A stretch of 64,000 nt of DNA from positions 744,001 to 808,000 of the forward strand of contig NZ_JAQIPB010000001.1 of NCBI RefSeq assembly GCF_028023875.1. Direction: 5' to 3'. The notes below the pieces were generated by a model. That model searched no databases. It had not been told where the DNA came from and worked only from the letters and a program-made list of their open reading frames with translations. The translations under genes were made by a program, and so were the position numbers. Source of the stretch: Xenophilus arseniciresistens (GTDB lineage: Bacteria; Pseudomonadota; Gammaproteobacteria; Burkholderiales; Burkholderiaceae_C). Shown here piece after piece: positions 1-9,188 of this stretch. Within the stretch, counting starts at the first letter, position 1, and each line of letters opens with the position of its first letter.

Positions 1-90
1 CTTGCGGGGCCGCGCGGCGAGCGGGCATCATCGGCCGGTCCGCGGCCCAGGGCCACAGCCCGCCGCGCCTTCCTTCGCCCGCTCTGCACC

Positions 91-921
91 ATGGCCCTGC
101 CCTCCCCCCACACGCCCCCCTTGCCCGAGGCGCACGCCGCCGACACGGGCGACGAAGCGCCGGCCGGTCTGGACCGGCGCGACTGGATCGCGGGGCTGGA
201 GCGCGGCGTGAGCATCATCGAGGCCTTCGACGACGCCCACCCGCGCATGACGGCGAGCGAAGCGGGCCAGCGCACGGGCATGACGCGCACCGCCGCGCGC
301 CGCTACCTGCTGACCCTGCAGCACATGGGCTACGTGGCCAGCGATGGCAAGCTGTTCTGGCTCACGCCGCGCGTGCTGCGCCTGGGGCAGTCGTACCTCG
401 AGTCGGCGCGGCTGCCGCGCATCGTGCAGCCCTTCCTGCAGCGCGTGACGGCCGGCACGCATGAGACGGCCTACCTGAGCGTGCTCGACGGCGACGACGT
501 GGTCTACATCGCGCGCAACGGCCCCAACCGCAGCATGAACACGGGCTATGTGCTGGGCGCGCGGGTGCCCGCGCAGGTCACGGCCTCGGGCATGCTGATG
601 CTGGCCCTGCGCAGCGACGCCGACCTGGCGCGCTGGCTGGCCACGCGCGAACTCAAGGTCTTCACTTCCTTCACCATCGCCGACAAGGAGGACCTGCGCA
701 AGGAGTTCGCCCGCATCCGTGCGCAGGGCTGGGCGCTGTCGGAGCAGCAGCTGGACCTGAACTCGCGTGGCATCGCCGTGCCGCTGCGCGACCGCCACGG
801 CGCGCTGGTGGGCGCGCTCAACATCACGATGCCGATGGGCCAGGAGCAGAGCAAGGACGCCGTGGCCCGCGTGCTGCCCGTGCTGCGCGAGGCCGCGCAG
901 GCCATGCGCAACCAGATCTGA
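91..921 (+). CDS. IclR-family transcriptional regulator, PcaR/PobR-like
   Basis: This 276-residue protein has the IclR layout. A winged helix-turn-helix lies at about residues 30-95, with the recognition region around TASEAGQRTGMTRTAARRYL, followed by a ligand-binding domain to about residue 270. The phrase LERGVSIIEAF at the domain start and the ending VLREAAQAM resemble regulators of aromatic catabolism such as PcaR, PcaU and PobR. Members of this group usually bind protocatechuate or adipate-pathway intermediates and activate adjacent catabolic operons. No such operon is visible here, because the nearest left neighbour lies outside the window; pcaF at 50.3-51.5 kb is far away. The ligand is therefore unknown. 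The ATG at 91 gives a Pro/Ala-rich N-terminal tail before the domain, and a later start cannot be excluded. Confidence 0.9.
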   Translation: MALPSPHTPPLPEAHAADTGDEAPAGLDRRDWIAGLERGVSIIEAFDDAHPRMTASEAGQRTGMTRTAARRYLLTLQHMGYVASDGKLFWLTPRVLRLGQSYLESARLPRIVQPFLQRVTAGTHETAYLSVLDGDDVVYIARNGPNRSMNTGYVLGARVPAQVTASGMLMLALRSDADLARWLATRELKVFTSFTIADKEDLRKEFARIRAQGWALSEQQLDLNSRGIAVPLRDRHGALVGALNITMPMGQEQSKDAVARVLPVLREAAQAMRNQI

Positions 922-942
922 GGCGGCGCAGCGCGGCCCGCC

Positions 943-1077
943 CTACCAGGGCACGAAGATCGCCACCAGCAGCACCAGCAGGATCACGCCACCCACGGTC
1001 AGCGTGCGGGTGTTGAGGTAGCCGTTGCGGGCCGAGGAGACGGGCACGGGCTTGGAGGTCTTGGAAGGATCGGTCAT
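943..1077 (-). CDS. Small single-pass membrane protein, unknown
   Basis: This 44-residue ORF starts MTDPSKTSK and ends with one strongly hydrophobic helix (about residues 28-44, TVGGVILLVLLVAIFVPW). The reading frame is open further upstream to 1146, but the ATG at 1077 leaves a sensible short cytoplasmic head and is preferred. It is convergent with the IclR gene. No family is recognised. The hydrophilic head and hydrophobic tail make it a plausible tail-anchored micropeptide rather than chance coding. Expression has to be shown. Confidence 0.55.
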   Translation of the reverse strand: MTDPSKTSKPVPVSSARNGYLNTRTLTVGGVILLVLLVAIFVPW

Positions 1078-1270
1078 GGCGCTCAGCGTAGGGCGCTGCG
1101 GGGCGCGGGCGCGTCGGACGGCCGCGCTGGCGCGCGTGGCCGCCACAGGCGACGAAGGCCGAGCCCGCGCCTACAGCGCACGACAGAGGCGGCCTACGGC
1201 CCGTTTGCAGGCGGGGGTGCACGCTGCAAGCCGTGCACACCGCACGACATCGCGCACGGAGTTTTCCACC

Positions 1271-1417
1271 ATGGCCACATTGCCGGGCGAACAGCCCAAC
1301 CCCGACCCCGACATGCCCGCGCAGGATCTGCCCCGCCAGGAGCCGCCGCCGATCCCCGTGCCGCCCGTGCAGGCTCCGCCGCGCACGGACTTTCCGGCGC
1401 CCGGCGAGCCCGCCTGA
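1271..1417 (+). CDS. Small proline-rich hypothetical protein
   Basis: A 48-residue ORF with a GGAG ribosome-binding site 9 bases before the ATG. The product is very rich in Pro, Asp and Glu (MATLPGEQPNPDPDMP...), has no hydrophobic segment and is probably disordered. The frame is open upstream to 1025, but the RBS decides the start at 1271. A CCTACA hexamer sits about 96 bases upstream, as it does near several other small or stress-type genes of this window. Function unknown. Confidence 0.5.
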   Translation: MATLPGEQPNPDPDMPAQDLPRQEPPPIPVPPVQAPPRTDFPAPGEPA

Positions 1418-1441
1418 GCCGGGCGCCGCCGCGCATCCCCT

Positions 1442-1657
1442 TCAGTCTGCGCTGGCGGTGCGGCGCAGCACTTCGCCTGTGGAGATCACGCGATAGCCCT
1501 CGCTGGTGCGTTCGACGGGCGCGCCGTCCAGCAGGTATTCCTCGTGCACGTTCTGGGACTGGCGGCGCGGGTCCGGGTGGGTGTGGCGCAGGATCTGCAG
1601 CTCGCGCAGCACGCCTTCTCTGTTGCGCACCAGCGCCTTGGTCACATGGGTGGTCAT
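1442..1657 (-). CDS. Small conserved-looking hypothetical protein (71 aa)
   Basis: The start at 1657 (MTTHVTKALVR) is supported by an AGGAAC ribosome-binding site 7 bases upstream; an in-frame open stretch back to 1834 is low-complexity and unlikely to be translated. The 71-residue product is soluble and charged, with segments such as ILRHTHPDPRRQSQNVHEEYLLDG and a VISTGEVLRR tail. That composition is typical of a small folded protein rather than a random GC-rich frame. No family recognised. It stands alone, convergent with the proline-rich ORF. Confidence 0.55.
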   Translation of the reverse strand: MTTHVTKALVRNREGVLRELQILRHTHPDPRRQSQNVHEEYLLDGAPVERTSEGYRVISTGEVLRRTASAD

Positions 1658-1965
1658 GCGGTGTTCCTGTTCGGTGAAAGAGGGGTGAAGGTTCCGGCTG
1701 CACGCCGGCCTTCGGGGCCAGGCACGCATGGCCAGGTGCCCAGCAAGATGCGCCGCTGCGAGGGGGCCTGTCGTCATCTGGCGCAGTGGCAGCGGGTAGG
1801 ACGCGCCTGATGTGGCCCGCTGCGCCGGCAGCACCGCACCTGGCCCCTCGTGCTGTCCGACGCGCGCACGGCACGGCTGCGCGCACGCCGCGCGCGACGC
1901 CGGCCTGAGCGTATGCCTTCACGCCATCCATCCCACCCGCTGCAACCAGACCCGAGGAACTGCCC
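1658..1965. other. Intergenic stretch without a recognised gene
   Basis: These 308 bases separate a leftward small ORF from the rightward SDR gene and so hold both upstream regions. The frames that cross it are GC-rich shadows with no protein-like composition. I see no RNA gene, repeat or clear promoter. The only strong signal is GAGGA, 7 bases before the SDR start at 1966. Confidence 0.5.
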
Positions 1966-3009
1966 ATGACGCCGCAAGATGCCGCTTCCGTTGCCCCATC
2001 GACCCCTGCGCCCTCGCCCGGCGCGCTGCCGGCGCCGCCGCGCCTGGCCGCCAAGGGCATCGTGCTGACGGGGGCCTCCAGCGGCATCGGCCGCGCCACC
2101 GCGCTGGCCATGGCGAGCGAAGGCGCGGCCCTGGTGCTGGCCGCGCGCGACGAGGCGGCCCTGCAGGGCCTGGTGCGCGAATGCGAGGCCCTGGGCGGTC
2201 GCGCCACCGCCGTGCCGACGGACGTCACCGACCCCGAAGCCGTGGCCGCGCTGGCGCGCCGCGCCCTGGAGGTGCTGGGCCAGGTGGACGTGTGGATCAA
2301 CAACGTAGGCGTGGGCGCGGTGGGCCGCTTCGACGAAACGCCCGTGGCGGCGCACCGCCGCGTGGTCGAGGCCAATCTGCTGGGCCACATCCATGGTGCC
2401 CACGCCATCCTGGGCGCCATGCGGCAGCGCGGCCGGGGCACGCTGATCAACATGATCTCCATCGGCGGATGGATCCCCACGCCCTATGCGGCGGCCTATT
2501 CCGCCAGCAAGTTCGGGCTGCGCGGCTTCTCGGAAGCGCTGCGCGGGGAGCTGGTGGATCTTCCCGGCGTGCACGTGTGCGAGGTCTATCCCACCTTCGT
2601 GGACAGCCCGGGCCTGTCCCACGGCGCCAACTACAGCGGTCGCCAGGTGGGCGCGCCGCCGCCGCTGATCGACCCGCGGCGCGTGGCGCGCGTGCTGGTG
2701 GCGCTGAGCGCCAGCGAACGCCCGAGGGCCAAGACCTACATGGGTGCACCTGCCCTGCCCGGCATGTTTGCGCATGCGCTGGCGCCCGACCTGCTGGCGC
2801 GCGCCATGGGGCACGTGATGCGCCGCGCGCTGGCCGGCGCGGGCCCGGCGCTGGCGGCCGACGGCAATCTCTTCCAAAGCTCGCGCACGCACGAAGTCGA
2901 TGGCGGCTTCCGTCGGCAGCGCCGGCCCTTCGCTGCCCCGGGCGGCTATGTGCTGCTGGGGCTGATGGCCGCGGGCGCGGCCTGGGCCCTGCGGCCCCGG
3001 CGCGCCTGA
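1966..3009 (+). CDS. Short-chain dehydrogenase/reductase with C-terminal hydrophobic tail
   Basis: The 347-residue product has a classical SDR Rossmann fold: cofactor glycine motif TGASSGIG at about residues 35-42, NNVG at about 110 and the catalytic YSASK at about 180-184. It is longer than the usual 250-residue SDR. The extra C-terminal 90 residues end in a hydrophobic helix (YVLLGLMAAGAAWAL) followed by RPRRA, so the enzyme may be membrane-tethered. A GAGGA site lies 7 bases upstream of the ATG. It is followed after 42 bases by a zinc alcohol dehydrogenase, also with a good RBS, so the two probably form a small redox operon. Substrate unknown; an alcohol/aldehyde or lipid-type substrate would fit the tail and neighbour. 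Confidence 0.88.
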   Translation: MTPQDAASVAPSTPAPSPGALPAPPRLAAKGIVLTGASSGIGRATALAMASEGAALVLAARDEAALQGLVRECEALGGRATAVPTDVTDPEAVAALARRALEVLGQVDVWINNVGVGAVGRFDETPVAAHRRVVEANLLGHIHGAHAILGAMRQRGRGTLINMISIGGWIPTPYAAAYSASKFGLRGFSEALRGELVDLPGVHVCEVYPTFVDSPGLSHGANYSGRQVGAPPPLIDPRRVARVLVALSASERPRAKTYMGAPALPGMFAHALAPDLLARAMGHVMRRALAGAGPALAADGNLFQSSRTHEVDGGFRRQRRPFAAPGGYVLLGLMAAGAAWALRPRRA

Positions 3010-3051
3010 GGCTGCGCAGCCACCGCTTCCACCCCTGCAAGGAACCCGTCC

Positions 3052-4215
3052 ATGAAAGCCCTGACCTACCAGTCTGCGATGAACGTCTCGGTCGACACCG
3101 TGCCCGACCCGGTCCTCGAGCAGGAAGACGACATCCTGCTGCGCGTGACGGCCACGGCCATCTGCGGCTCCGATCTGCACATCTTCCGCGGCAAGATCCC
3201 GGCCATGGCCTCGGGCGACATCCTGGGCCATGAGTTCATGGGCATCGTCGAGGACGCGGGGCCGGGCGTGACCTCGCTGCGCAAGGGCGACCGCGTGGTC
3301 GTGCCCTTCACCATCGCCTGTGGCGACTGCTTCTTCTGCAACAGGACGCTGTTCGCCGCCTGCGAGAACACCAACCCGGGCCGCGGCGCCATCCTCAACA
3401 AGAAGGGCACGCGACCTGGCGCCGGCCTGTTCGGCTATTCGCACCTGTATGGCGGTTATTCGGGCGGCCAGGCGGAGTTCGTGCGGGTGCCCAAGGCCAA
3501 CGTGGGTCCGCTGAAGGTGCCCGACGGCGTAGCCGACGCGCAGGTGCTCTTCCTGTCGGACATCCTGCCCACGGGCTACCAGGCCGCGCTCAATGCGCAG
3601 ATCGAACGCGGCAGCAGCGTGGCGATCTTCGGCGCCGGGCCGGTGGGCCTGATGTCTGCCGCCTGCGCGCGCCTGCTGGGCGCAGAGCGCATCTTCATGA
3701 TCGACGAGCATGACTACCGGCTGGCCTTCGCGGTACAGGCCTATGGGGTGGAGCCGATCCACTTCGGCCGCCAGGACGACCCGGCCGAAGTCATCATCGA
3801 GCGCACCGACTTCCGCGGCGTGGATGCCAGCATCGACGCCGTCGGCTTCGAGGCCAAGGGCAGCACGCTGGAGACGGTGCTGACCGACCTCAAGCTCGAA
3901 GGCTCCAGCGGCAAGGTGCTGCGCCAGTGCATTGCGGCGACCCGGCGAGGCGGCACCATCAGCGTGCCCGGCGTGTATGCGGGCTTCATCCACGGCTTTC
4001 TGTTCGGGGACGCCTTCGAGAAGGGCCTGAGCTTCAAGTCGGGCCAGACCCATGCCCAGGCCCACATGCCGCGGCTGCTGGAGCACATCCTGGCCGGCGA
4101 GCTCAGGCCCGAGGCCATCATCACGCACCAGCTCCCGCTGGCCGATGCCGCGCGCGGCTACGACATCTTCAACAAGGCCGAAGAGAACTGCCGCAAGGTG
4201 GTGCTGACACCCTGA
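3052..4215 (+). CDS. Zinc-dependent alcohol dehydrogenase (medium-chain, formaldehyde dehydrogenase-like)
   Basis: The 387-residue protein is a medium-chain dehydrogenase. The catalytic zinc region shows AICGSDLH and GHEFMG, and the structural zinc lobe shows the closely spaced cysteines of [16 protein letters not shown]. The nucleotide-binding motif FGAGPVGLM lies at about residues 193-201. The long insertion after the cysteine lobe ([15 protein letters not shown]...) and overall length match the formaldehyde-dehydrogenase-like subgroup that does not need glutathione. It oxidises alcohols or aldehyde hydrates with NAD(P); the real substrate cannot be read from the sequence. The RBS AAGGAA lies just before the ATG. 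It ends 14 bases from the convergent nadE. Confidence 0.9.
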   Translation: MKALTYQSAMNVSVDTVPDPVLEQEDDILLRVTATAICGSDLHIFRGKIPAMASGDILGHEFMGIVEDAGPGVTSLRKGDRVVVPFTIACGDCFFCNRTLFAACENTNPGRGAILNKKGTRPGAGLFGYSHLYGGYSGGQAEFVRVPKANVGPLKVPDGVADAQVLFLSDILPTGYQAALNAQIERGSSVAIFGAGPVGLMSAACARLLGAERIFMIDEHDYRLAFAVQAYGVEPIHFGRQDDPAEVIIERTDFRGVDASIDAVGFEAKGSTLETVLTDLKLEGSSGKVLRQCIAATRRGGTISVPGVYAGFIHGFLFGDAFEKGLSFKSGQTHAQAHMPRLLEHILAGELRPEAIITHQLPLADAARGYDIFNKAEENCRKVVLTP

Positions 4216-4229
4216 GCCCGCGTCCCGGC

Positions 4230-5063
4230 TCAGCCCGGCACGGCCGCCGGCTCGCGCTTGTGGGCGGAGCGGGCGTAGGTCTGCAGGATGATCTGCTCGG
4301 CCTCGGGCGCGACGGGCAGGCCTTCGAGGAAATCGTCGATCACCTGGTAGCTCACGCCGAAGGCGTCTTCGTCGGGGCGCAGGGGCTGCAGGGTTTCGAG
4401 GTCGGCGGTGGGCGTTTTCATGACCAGGTCGTCGGGCGCGCCCAGCGCGGTGCCCACGGCGCGCACGCGCCGCTTCGAAAGGCCCGCCAGCGGCAGCACG
4501 TCGGCCGCGCCATCGCCGTGCTTGGTGAAGAAGCCCATCAGCGCCTCTGCGGCATGGTCGGTGCCGATCACCAACCCGCCCGTGGCGCCCGCGATCGCGT
4601 ACTGCGCCACCATGCGCATGCGGGCCTTGATGTTGCCCACGTGGAAGTCTTCGGCCGCCGCATCGCCCAGCGACAGGCCGCCGGCCATCAGTTGGCCGTG
4701 CAGCGCATCCACCGCGCTCCTGATGTCGACGGTCTGCACCTCGTCGGGGGCGATGAATGCAATGCAGCGCGCGGCATCGGCCTCGTCCTTCTGCGTGCCG
4801 TAGGGCAGGCGCACGGCCACGAAGCGGGCCGGCCGGCCTTCAGCGCGAAGCCGGGCCACGGCGCGCTGCGCCAGCGTGCCGGCCACCAGCGAATCCACGC
4901 CGCCGCTGATGCCCAGCACGTAGCTGGAGCGCTGGCTGCTGGCCAGGTAGCGCGCGAGGAAAGCCACGCGCCGCTCCAGCTCGGCCTGCGCATCGAAGAA
5001 GCGCACGACTTTCAGGGCCTGCAGGATCTGTTCGCGAACTGTGGGGGCGTTGGGGCTGGTCAT
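4230..5063 (-). CDS. nadE: Ammonia-dependent NAD+ synthetase
   Basis: NadE catalyses the last step of NAD+ synthesis, ATP-dependent amidation of deamido-NAD+. The 277-residue length and absence of an N-terminal glutaminase domain mark the ammonia-using type. The PP-loop SGGVDS is at residues 53-58, and the [26 protein letters not shown] block is typical. The frame is open upstream to 5231, but the ATG at 5063 overlaps the cinA stop as ATGA, which fixes the start and implies translational coupling. Gene context supports a pyridine-nucleotide recycling unit: CinA-type deamidase makes the deamidated mononucleotide and NadE restores the amide after adenylylation. Confidence 0.95.
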   Translation of the reverse strand: MTSPNAPTVREQILQALKVVRFFDAQAELERRVAFLARYLASSQRSSYVLGISGGVDSLVAGTLAQRAVARLRAEGRPARFVAVRLPYGTQKDEADAARCIAFIAPDEVQTVDIRSAVDALHGQLMAGGLSLGDAAAEDFHVGNIKARMRMVAQYAIAGATGGLVIGTDHAAEALMGFFTKHGDGAADVLPLAGLSKRRVRAVGTALGAPDDLVMKTPTADLETLQPLRPDEDAFGVSYQVIDDFLEGLPVAPEAEQIILQTYARSAHKREPAAVPG

Positions 5064-5602
5064 GGTGGGGGCGGATCGGGTTGGGTCAGACAGAGCTGGT
5101 GGTAATGGGGCAGCAGGCGCAGCGCATGGTCCGCGCTGGCCTCGCGCACGGCGTTGCGCGTGCCGGTGAATCGCTGCGTGGCGGTGAAGGCATGGGTGCG
5201 GCCCTGCAGCCTGAAGATCCAGGCATAGCACTGCGTGCCGGGCGGGATGTTGGGGTCCGAATCATCGGCCACGCCGGTGTTGGAGACGATCACGCTGGCC
5301 TCGCTCCTGCGCAGCGCGCCCTGCGCCATCGCCAGGGCCACGGGCTCGCTGGTCAGGTTGTGGCGCGCCAGCAGGGGCGCCGGCACGCCCAGGCAGCGCA
5401 CCTTGGCCTTCGGGTCGTAGACCACGTAGGCGCATTCGAGCAACTGGCCCGCGCCCGGCGCCGAAGCCAGCCTTGCCGCGATCAGGCCTGCGGTGCACGA
5501 CTCGGCCGTCGCCACCACGAGCTGGTGCTCGCGCAGGTAGTGCGCCACGCGCCGATGCAGGGCACTGCCGAGGTCTTGAGCCTGCACGCTGGTCTCCTTC
5601 AT
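5060..5602 (-). CDS. CinA-family nicotinamide-nucleotide amidohydrolase
   Basis: This 180-residue protein corresponds to the stand-alone CinA C-terminal domain (PncC type), which deamidates NMN to nicotinate mononucleotide in pyridine nucleotide salvage. Diagnostic segments are [17 protein letters not shown] near residues 30-46, [14 protein letters not shown], and the [17 protein letters not shown] region. The ATG at 5602 (MKETSVQ) has GGAG nearby; the frame continues upstream to 5716 but is Arg-rich and unlikely. Its TGA overlaps the nadE ATG by 4 bases. The gene is divergent from katE with 181 bases between the starts. Confidence 0.9.
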   Translation of the reverse strand: MKETSVQAQDLGSALHRRVAHYLREHQLVVATAESCTAGLIAARLASAPGAGQLLECAYVVYDPKAKVRCLGVPAPLLARHNLTSEPVALAMAQGALRRSEASVIVSNTGVADDSDPNIPPGTQCYAWIFRLQGRTHAFTATQRFTGTRNAVREASADHALRLLPHYHQLCLTQPDPPPP

Positions 5603-5783
5603 CCGTGATGCAAGAACGTGCCCGTACTTTGCAGCCGCCGCAGGCACGTGGCGTGTAGGCCATCGCCTGTCCCGCCGGCCTGCCGCCCGCCCGCGGGCTG
5701 CTGACGGGCGCAGCACATGCGTTCCTACGCGCGCGGCACAGCTGCGCTTCTAAGTTGCAGCGTTGGTCAACAAGGAGCCCCCC

Positions 5784-8237
5784 ATGGTGAAGAAATCGCA
5801 GCAGCCGGGCGCCGATGCCGCCGCATCCGCCCCCTCTCCCGCCACGCTGGCCGCCGCGCAGGCCGCCGCACGCAATACCGACAGCGGACCGGCCCAGAGC
5901 GCGCCGCCCGAAGCCGCATTGAGCGATCTGCCCACCCAGAAGGCGGCGGCCACGCAGGCCCTGGCCGCCGCGCAGCCGCACAACGCGGCCAAGGCCGCCG
6001 AGCACGAAGGACTGGCGAGCGATGGCGCGCCGATGGGGCAGAGCGTGGAGCCGCCGATCCCGGCGGCCGGCGCGAGCACCCTGTCGGAACTCAACCTCAA
6101 CGCCAAGGCCGGCGAGGCCGCAGCCGCCGGACAGGACCCGCTGAGCCAGCCCCTGCAGCGCACGCGCGTGGACGCCACGGGCCAGCGCCTGACCACCAAC
6201 CAGGGCGTGCCGGTGGCCGACAACCAGAACTCGCTCAAGGCCGGGGCCCGGGGGCCGGTGCTGCTCGAAGACTTCATCCTGCGCGAGAAGATCACCCACT
6301 TCGACCACGAGCGCATTCCCGAGCGCATCGTGCACGCGCGCGGCTCGGGCGCGCACGGCTTCTTCGAGTGCTATGAGCCGCTGCACTCGCTCACCATGGC
6401 CGCGCCCTTCCAGGAGGCGGGCAAGGTCACGCCGGTGTTCGTGCGCTTTTCCACCGTGGCGGGCGAGCGCGGCTCCAAGGACACCGCGCGCGACGTGCGC
6501 GGCTTTGCGGTGAAGTTCTACACCGACGAAGGCAACTGGGACCTGGTGGGCAACAACATGCCCGTGTTCTTCATCCAGGACGCGATGAAGTTCCCCGACC
6601 TGGTCCACGCCGTCAAGCCCGAGCCCCACCACGGGATGCCGCAGGCGGCTTCGGCGCACGACACCTTCTGGGACTTCGTGGGCCTGATGCCCGAATCGAC
6701 CCACATGCTGATGTGGGCCATGAGCGACCGCGCGCTCCCGCGCAGCTACCGCACCATGCAGGGCTTCGGCGTCCACACCTTCAGGCTTGTGAATGCGCAG
6801 GGCGAATCGCGCTTCGTCAAGTTCCACTGGCAGCCCAGGCTGGGCACGCATTCGCTGGTTTGGGACGAGGCGGTGAAGATCTCGGGCGCCGACCCCGACT
6901 ACCACCGGCGCGACCTGTGGGAAGCCATCGAAGCCGGCGAGTACCCCGAATGGGAACTGGGCCTGCAGGTCTTCACCGAGGAAGAGGCCCAGGCCTTCAG
7001 CTTCGACGTGCTGGATGCCACCAAGATCGTGCCCGAAGAGCTGGTGCCGGTGCAGGTGGTGGGCCGGCTGGTGCTCAACCGCAACCCCGACAACTTCTTT
7101 GCCGAAACCGAGCAGGTGGCCTTCTGCGCCGCACATGTGATCCGGGGCATCGACTTCAGCAACGACCCGCTGCTGGCCGGGCGCATCCACTCCTACGTGG
7201 ACACGCAGATCAGCCGCCTGGGCGGCCCCAATTTCCACGAGATTCCGATCAATGCCCCTGTAGCGCCGGTGCACAACAACCAGCGCGACGGCATGCATCG
7301 CCAGGCCATCCACCGCGGCCGCGTGGCCTACGAGCCCAATTCGCTGGCCGGCGGCTGCCCCTTCCAGGCTGGCGCGGCCCAGGGCTTCATGAGCGTGCGC
7401 TCGCGCCAGGAGGCACAGGAGAGCCGCGACAAGGTGCGCATCAAGCCCGAGAAGTTTGCTGACCACTACACGCAGGCGCGGCTGTTCTTCGACAGCCAGA
7501 GCCCCGTGGAGCAGGCGCACATCGCGGCGGCCTTCCGCTTCGAGCTGTCGAAAGTGACGGTGCCGGCCGTGCGCGAGCGCGTGGTGGCCAGCCTGCGCAA
7601 TGTGTCGGAGGAACTGGCGGCCCAGGTGGCTGCGGGCCTGGGCATGCCGCTGCCCGCCGCCCTGCCCCGTGCGCTGCCCACGCCGGCCGAGCCCGAAGTG
7701 CGCCACTCGAGCGCGCTGTCGCTGATGGCCCGGCCCGGCGAAGGGGGCATTCGCACGCGCAAGATCGCGCTGCTGGTGGCCGACGGGGTGGACGGCGCTT
7801 CGTTGCAGGCGCTGGTGGGCAAGCTCTTCGAGGCCGGCGCGGTGCCGCGCCTGGTGGGGCCGCGGCTGGGCGCCTTCGCCACGGCCGACGGGCTGACGCT
7901 GCAGGCCGACGCCACGCTGGAGAACTCGCCGGGCTTCCTCTTCGATGCGCTGGTGCTGCCCGATGGCGCGGACGGCGTCGCGGCACTGTCCCGCGCGGGC
8001 CAGACGCTGGAGTTCGTCAAGGACCAGTTCCGCCACTGCAAGCCGATCCTGATGCTCGGCGCCTCGCATGCGCTGGCCACGCTGGCCGACCTGCCGCCGA
8101 CCCTGCCGGACGGCGAGCCCGACCCGGGCCTGCTGATCGGCGACGTGGCGGACCTGGACGCGCTGGCCGATGCCTTCATGACGGCGATCGCCCGGCACCG
8201 CCACTTCGAGCGCGATCAGGATCCGCCGGCGATCTGA
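5784..8237 (+). CDS. katE: Large-subunit monofunctional catalase (KatE/HPII type)
   Basis: Haem catalase that disproportionates hydrogen peroxide. The core motifs are [11 protein letters not shown] with the distal His at residue 184, [12 protein letters not shown] with Asn 257, and the haem-ligand tyrosine in HSYVDTQ (Tyr 471). A C-terminal flavodoxin/DJ-1-like domain begins near residue 660 ([11 protein letters not shown]), as in HPII. The protein has 817 residues against about 750 for HPII. The excess is an Ala/Pro/Gln-rich, probably disordered N-terminal tail of about 145 residues before the conserved [21 protein letters not shown] sits 7 bases before the ATG at 5784; an upstream TTG at 5763 is less likely. 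A strong terminator follows. Confidence 0.96.
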   Translation: MVKKSQQPGADAAASAPSPATLAAAQAAARNTDSGPAQSAPPEAALSDLPTQKAAATQALAAAQPHNAAKAAEHEGLASDGAPMGQSVEPPIPAAGASTLSELNLNAKAGEAAAAGQDPLSQPLQRTRVDATGQRLTTNQGVPVADNQNSLKAGARGPVLLEDFILREKITHFDHERIPERIVHARGSGAHGFFECYEPLHSLTMAAPFQEAGKVTPVFVRFSTVAGERGSKDTARDVRGFAVKFYTDEGNWDLVGNNMPVFFIQDAMKFPDLVHAVKPEPHHGMPQAASAHDTFWDFVGLMPESTHMLMWAMSDRALPRSYRTMQGFGVHTFRLVNAQGESRFVKFHWQPRLGTHSLVWDEAVKISGADPDYHRRDLWEAIEAGEYPEWELGLQVFTEEEAQAFSFDVLDATKIVPEELVPVQVVGRLVLNRNPDNFFAETEQVAFCAAHVIRGIDFSNDPLLAGRIHSYVDTQISRLGGPNFHEIPINAPVAPVHNNQRDGMHRQAIHRGRVAYEPNSLAGGCPFQAGAAQGFMSVRSRQEAQESRDKVRIKPEKFADHYTQARLFFDSQSPVEQAHIAAAFRFELSKVTVPAVRERVVASLRNVSEELAAQVAAGLGMPLPAALPRALPTPAEPEVRHSSALSLMARPGEGGIRTRKIALLVADGVDGASLQALVGKLFEAGAVPRLVGPRLGAFATADGLTLQADATLENSPGFLFDALVLPDGADGVAALSRAGQTLEFVKDQFRHCKPILMLGASHALATLADLPPTLPDGEPDPGLLIGDVADLDALADAFMTAIARHRHFERDQDPPAI

Positions 8238-8290
8238 GAAGGTGTGACCAGACCCGTGGACCCGGCCGCGCATGCGGCTGGGTCGGACCA

Positions 8291-8321
8291 GGCCGGACGA
8301 TTCCTCCGGCCTTTCCTTTTT
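8291..8321 (+). terminator. Rho-independent terminator of katE
   Basis: GGCCGGA (8291-8297) pairs perfectly with TCCGGCC (8305-8311) over a 7-base loop, followed by TTTCCTTTTT. It lies 54 bases after the katE stop and separates it from the convergent small membrane gene. Confidence 0.88.
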
Positions 8322-8338
8322 CTGCGGCCGTTAGGGGC

Positions 8339-8503
8339 TCAGCCCTTCCAGGCTGACACCAGCCACAGCGCCAGCCCGGCCACGGCCGACAGCGCGGCCA
8401 GCACGATCAGCCAGGTCCAGAACAGCGTGGCGAGCTGCGCCTTCAGACTCCCGCTGTTGGGCATGCCGGGCTGGGGATGGACTTCTTTGACCTTGCGGGG
8501 CAT
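8339..8503 (-). CDS. Small membrane protein, unknown (54 aa)
   Basis: A 54-residue ORF starting MPRKVKEVHPQPG, with a single transmembrane helix at about residues 27-49 (FWTWLIVLAALSAVAGLALWLV) and a short charged tail. The frame stays open upstream to 8905, but the start at 8503 gives a compact positive-inside head. The ribosome-binding site is weak. A GCCTACAGG element lies about 100 bases upstream on the same strand. No family is recognised. Confidence 0.5.
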   Translation of the reverse strand: MPRKVKEVHPQPGMPNSGSLKAQLATLFWTWLIVLAALSAVAGLALWLVSAWKG

Positions 8504-8645
8504 GGCTGGTGCTTTGCGGGGTTGCAGCGGCCTCCAGGGGCCTGTTCCCTGCACTTTGCGAGTGCCGCAGCATGCCGCCTTGCCAGTGCGCAGCGGCTGC
8601 GCCTGTAGGCGGGGCCGCTGGCCAGCCGCCTTTCGGGACGGGTGC

Positions 8646-8840
8646 TCAGCGCTCCTCAGTGGGCTTGCTGCCCGGCGTGCCCGCCACTTGCTCGCGCTGC
8701 TCGCGGTGACGGCGCGCGCCATCGCCGCGATCTCCTGCGGGCGACTGATCCTGGTCGACCTGCGTGCTGGGCGGCAGGGGGGCGTCGCTGCGGTTTTCGT
8801 AAGGGTTGGCAGGCGCCGGGTGGCGGATAGGGGTGCCCAT
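8646..8840 (-). CDS. Small hydrophilic hypothetical protein (64 aa)
   Basis: Start chosen at the ATG of MGTPIRHPAPANPYENR because AAGGAG lies 6 bases upstream. The 64-residue product is very hydrophilic (many Arg, Asp, Gln, Pro) with no membrane segment, probably disordered. It lies between the catalase and a tRNA gene. Its composition resembles small stress-associated proteins found near catalases in related bacteria, but I do not recognise a family. Function unknown. Confidence 0.5.
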   Translation of the reverse strand: MGTPIRHPAPANPYENRSDAPLPPSTQVDQDQSPAGDRGDGARRHREQREQVAGTPGSKPTEER

Positions 8841-8968
8841 GGCTGCTCCTTCGGAATGAATGAATGAGTGAGTGGGTGAGTCAGTAGCTGTTCTAGGCGC
8901 CACATCCATTCCCGCGTGCGGGCAGCCTGCCCGAATACGGCGTCAGCCCCGTCCCACGCACCTTGCGC

Positions 8969-9008
8969 AAAAGAAAAAACCCGCGATGCCTTGCAGCACG
9001 CGGGTTTC
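8969..9008 (-). terminator. Terminator downstream of tRNA-Arg
   Basis: On the minus strand AACCCGCG (8999-9006) pairs with CGCGGGTT (8978-8985) and is followed by TTTTTTCTTTT. It lies about 48 bases beyond the tRNA 3' end and is a typical intrinsic terminator. Confidence 0.85.
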
Positions 9009-9053
9009 CTTGTCGTTGTTCATCGCACACCACGGCATCGAACTCGAAGCAGG

Positions 9054-9128
9054 TGGTGCCCCTGACAGGAATCGAACCTGTATCTGCCCCTTAGGAGGGG
9101 GCCGTTCTATCCATTGAACTACAGAGAC
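9054..9128 (-). tRNA. tRNA-Arg (anticodon CCU), CCA encoded
   Basis: The minus strand folds as a 75-base tRNA. The acceptor stem GTCTCTG pairs with CAGGGGC (two G-U pairs). The D arm is GTTC/GAAC, the anticodon arm GCCCC-CTCCTAA-GGGGC reads CCT, and the T arm is ACAGG-TTCGATT-CCTGT. Discriminator A and the CCA end are encoded. It decodes the rare AGG codon, which suits this GC-rich genome. It stands alone between a small ORF and plsC. Confidence 0.96.
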
Positions 9129-9188
9129 GAAGGGGGGAACGAAGGGCGAGACTTTAACGCATCCGCTGCGGCCGCCAGAGCTGCGCGG

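Noticed and set aside
5262-8273. Minus-strand open frame of 1003 codons
   Set aside because: Antisense to katE; low-complexity His/Arg/Gly-rich sequence with no motif.
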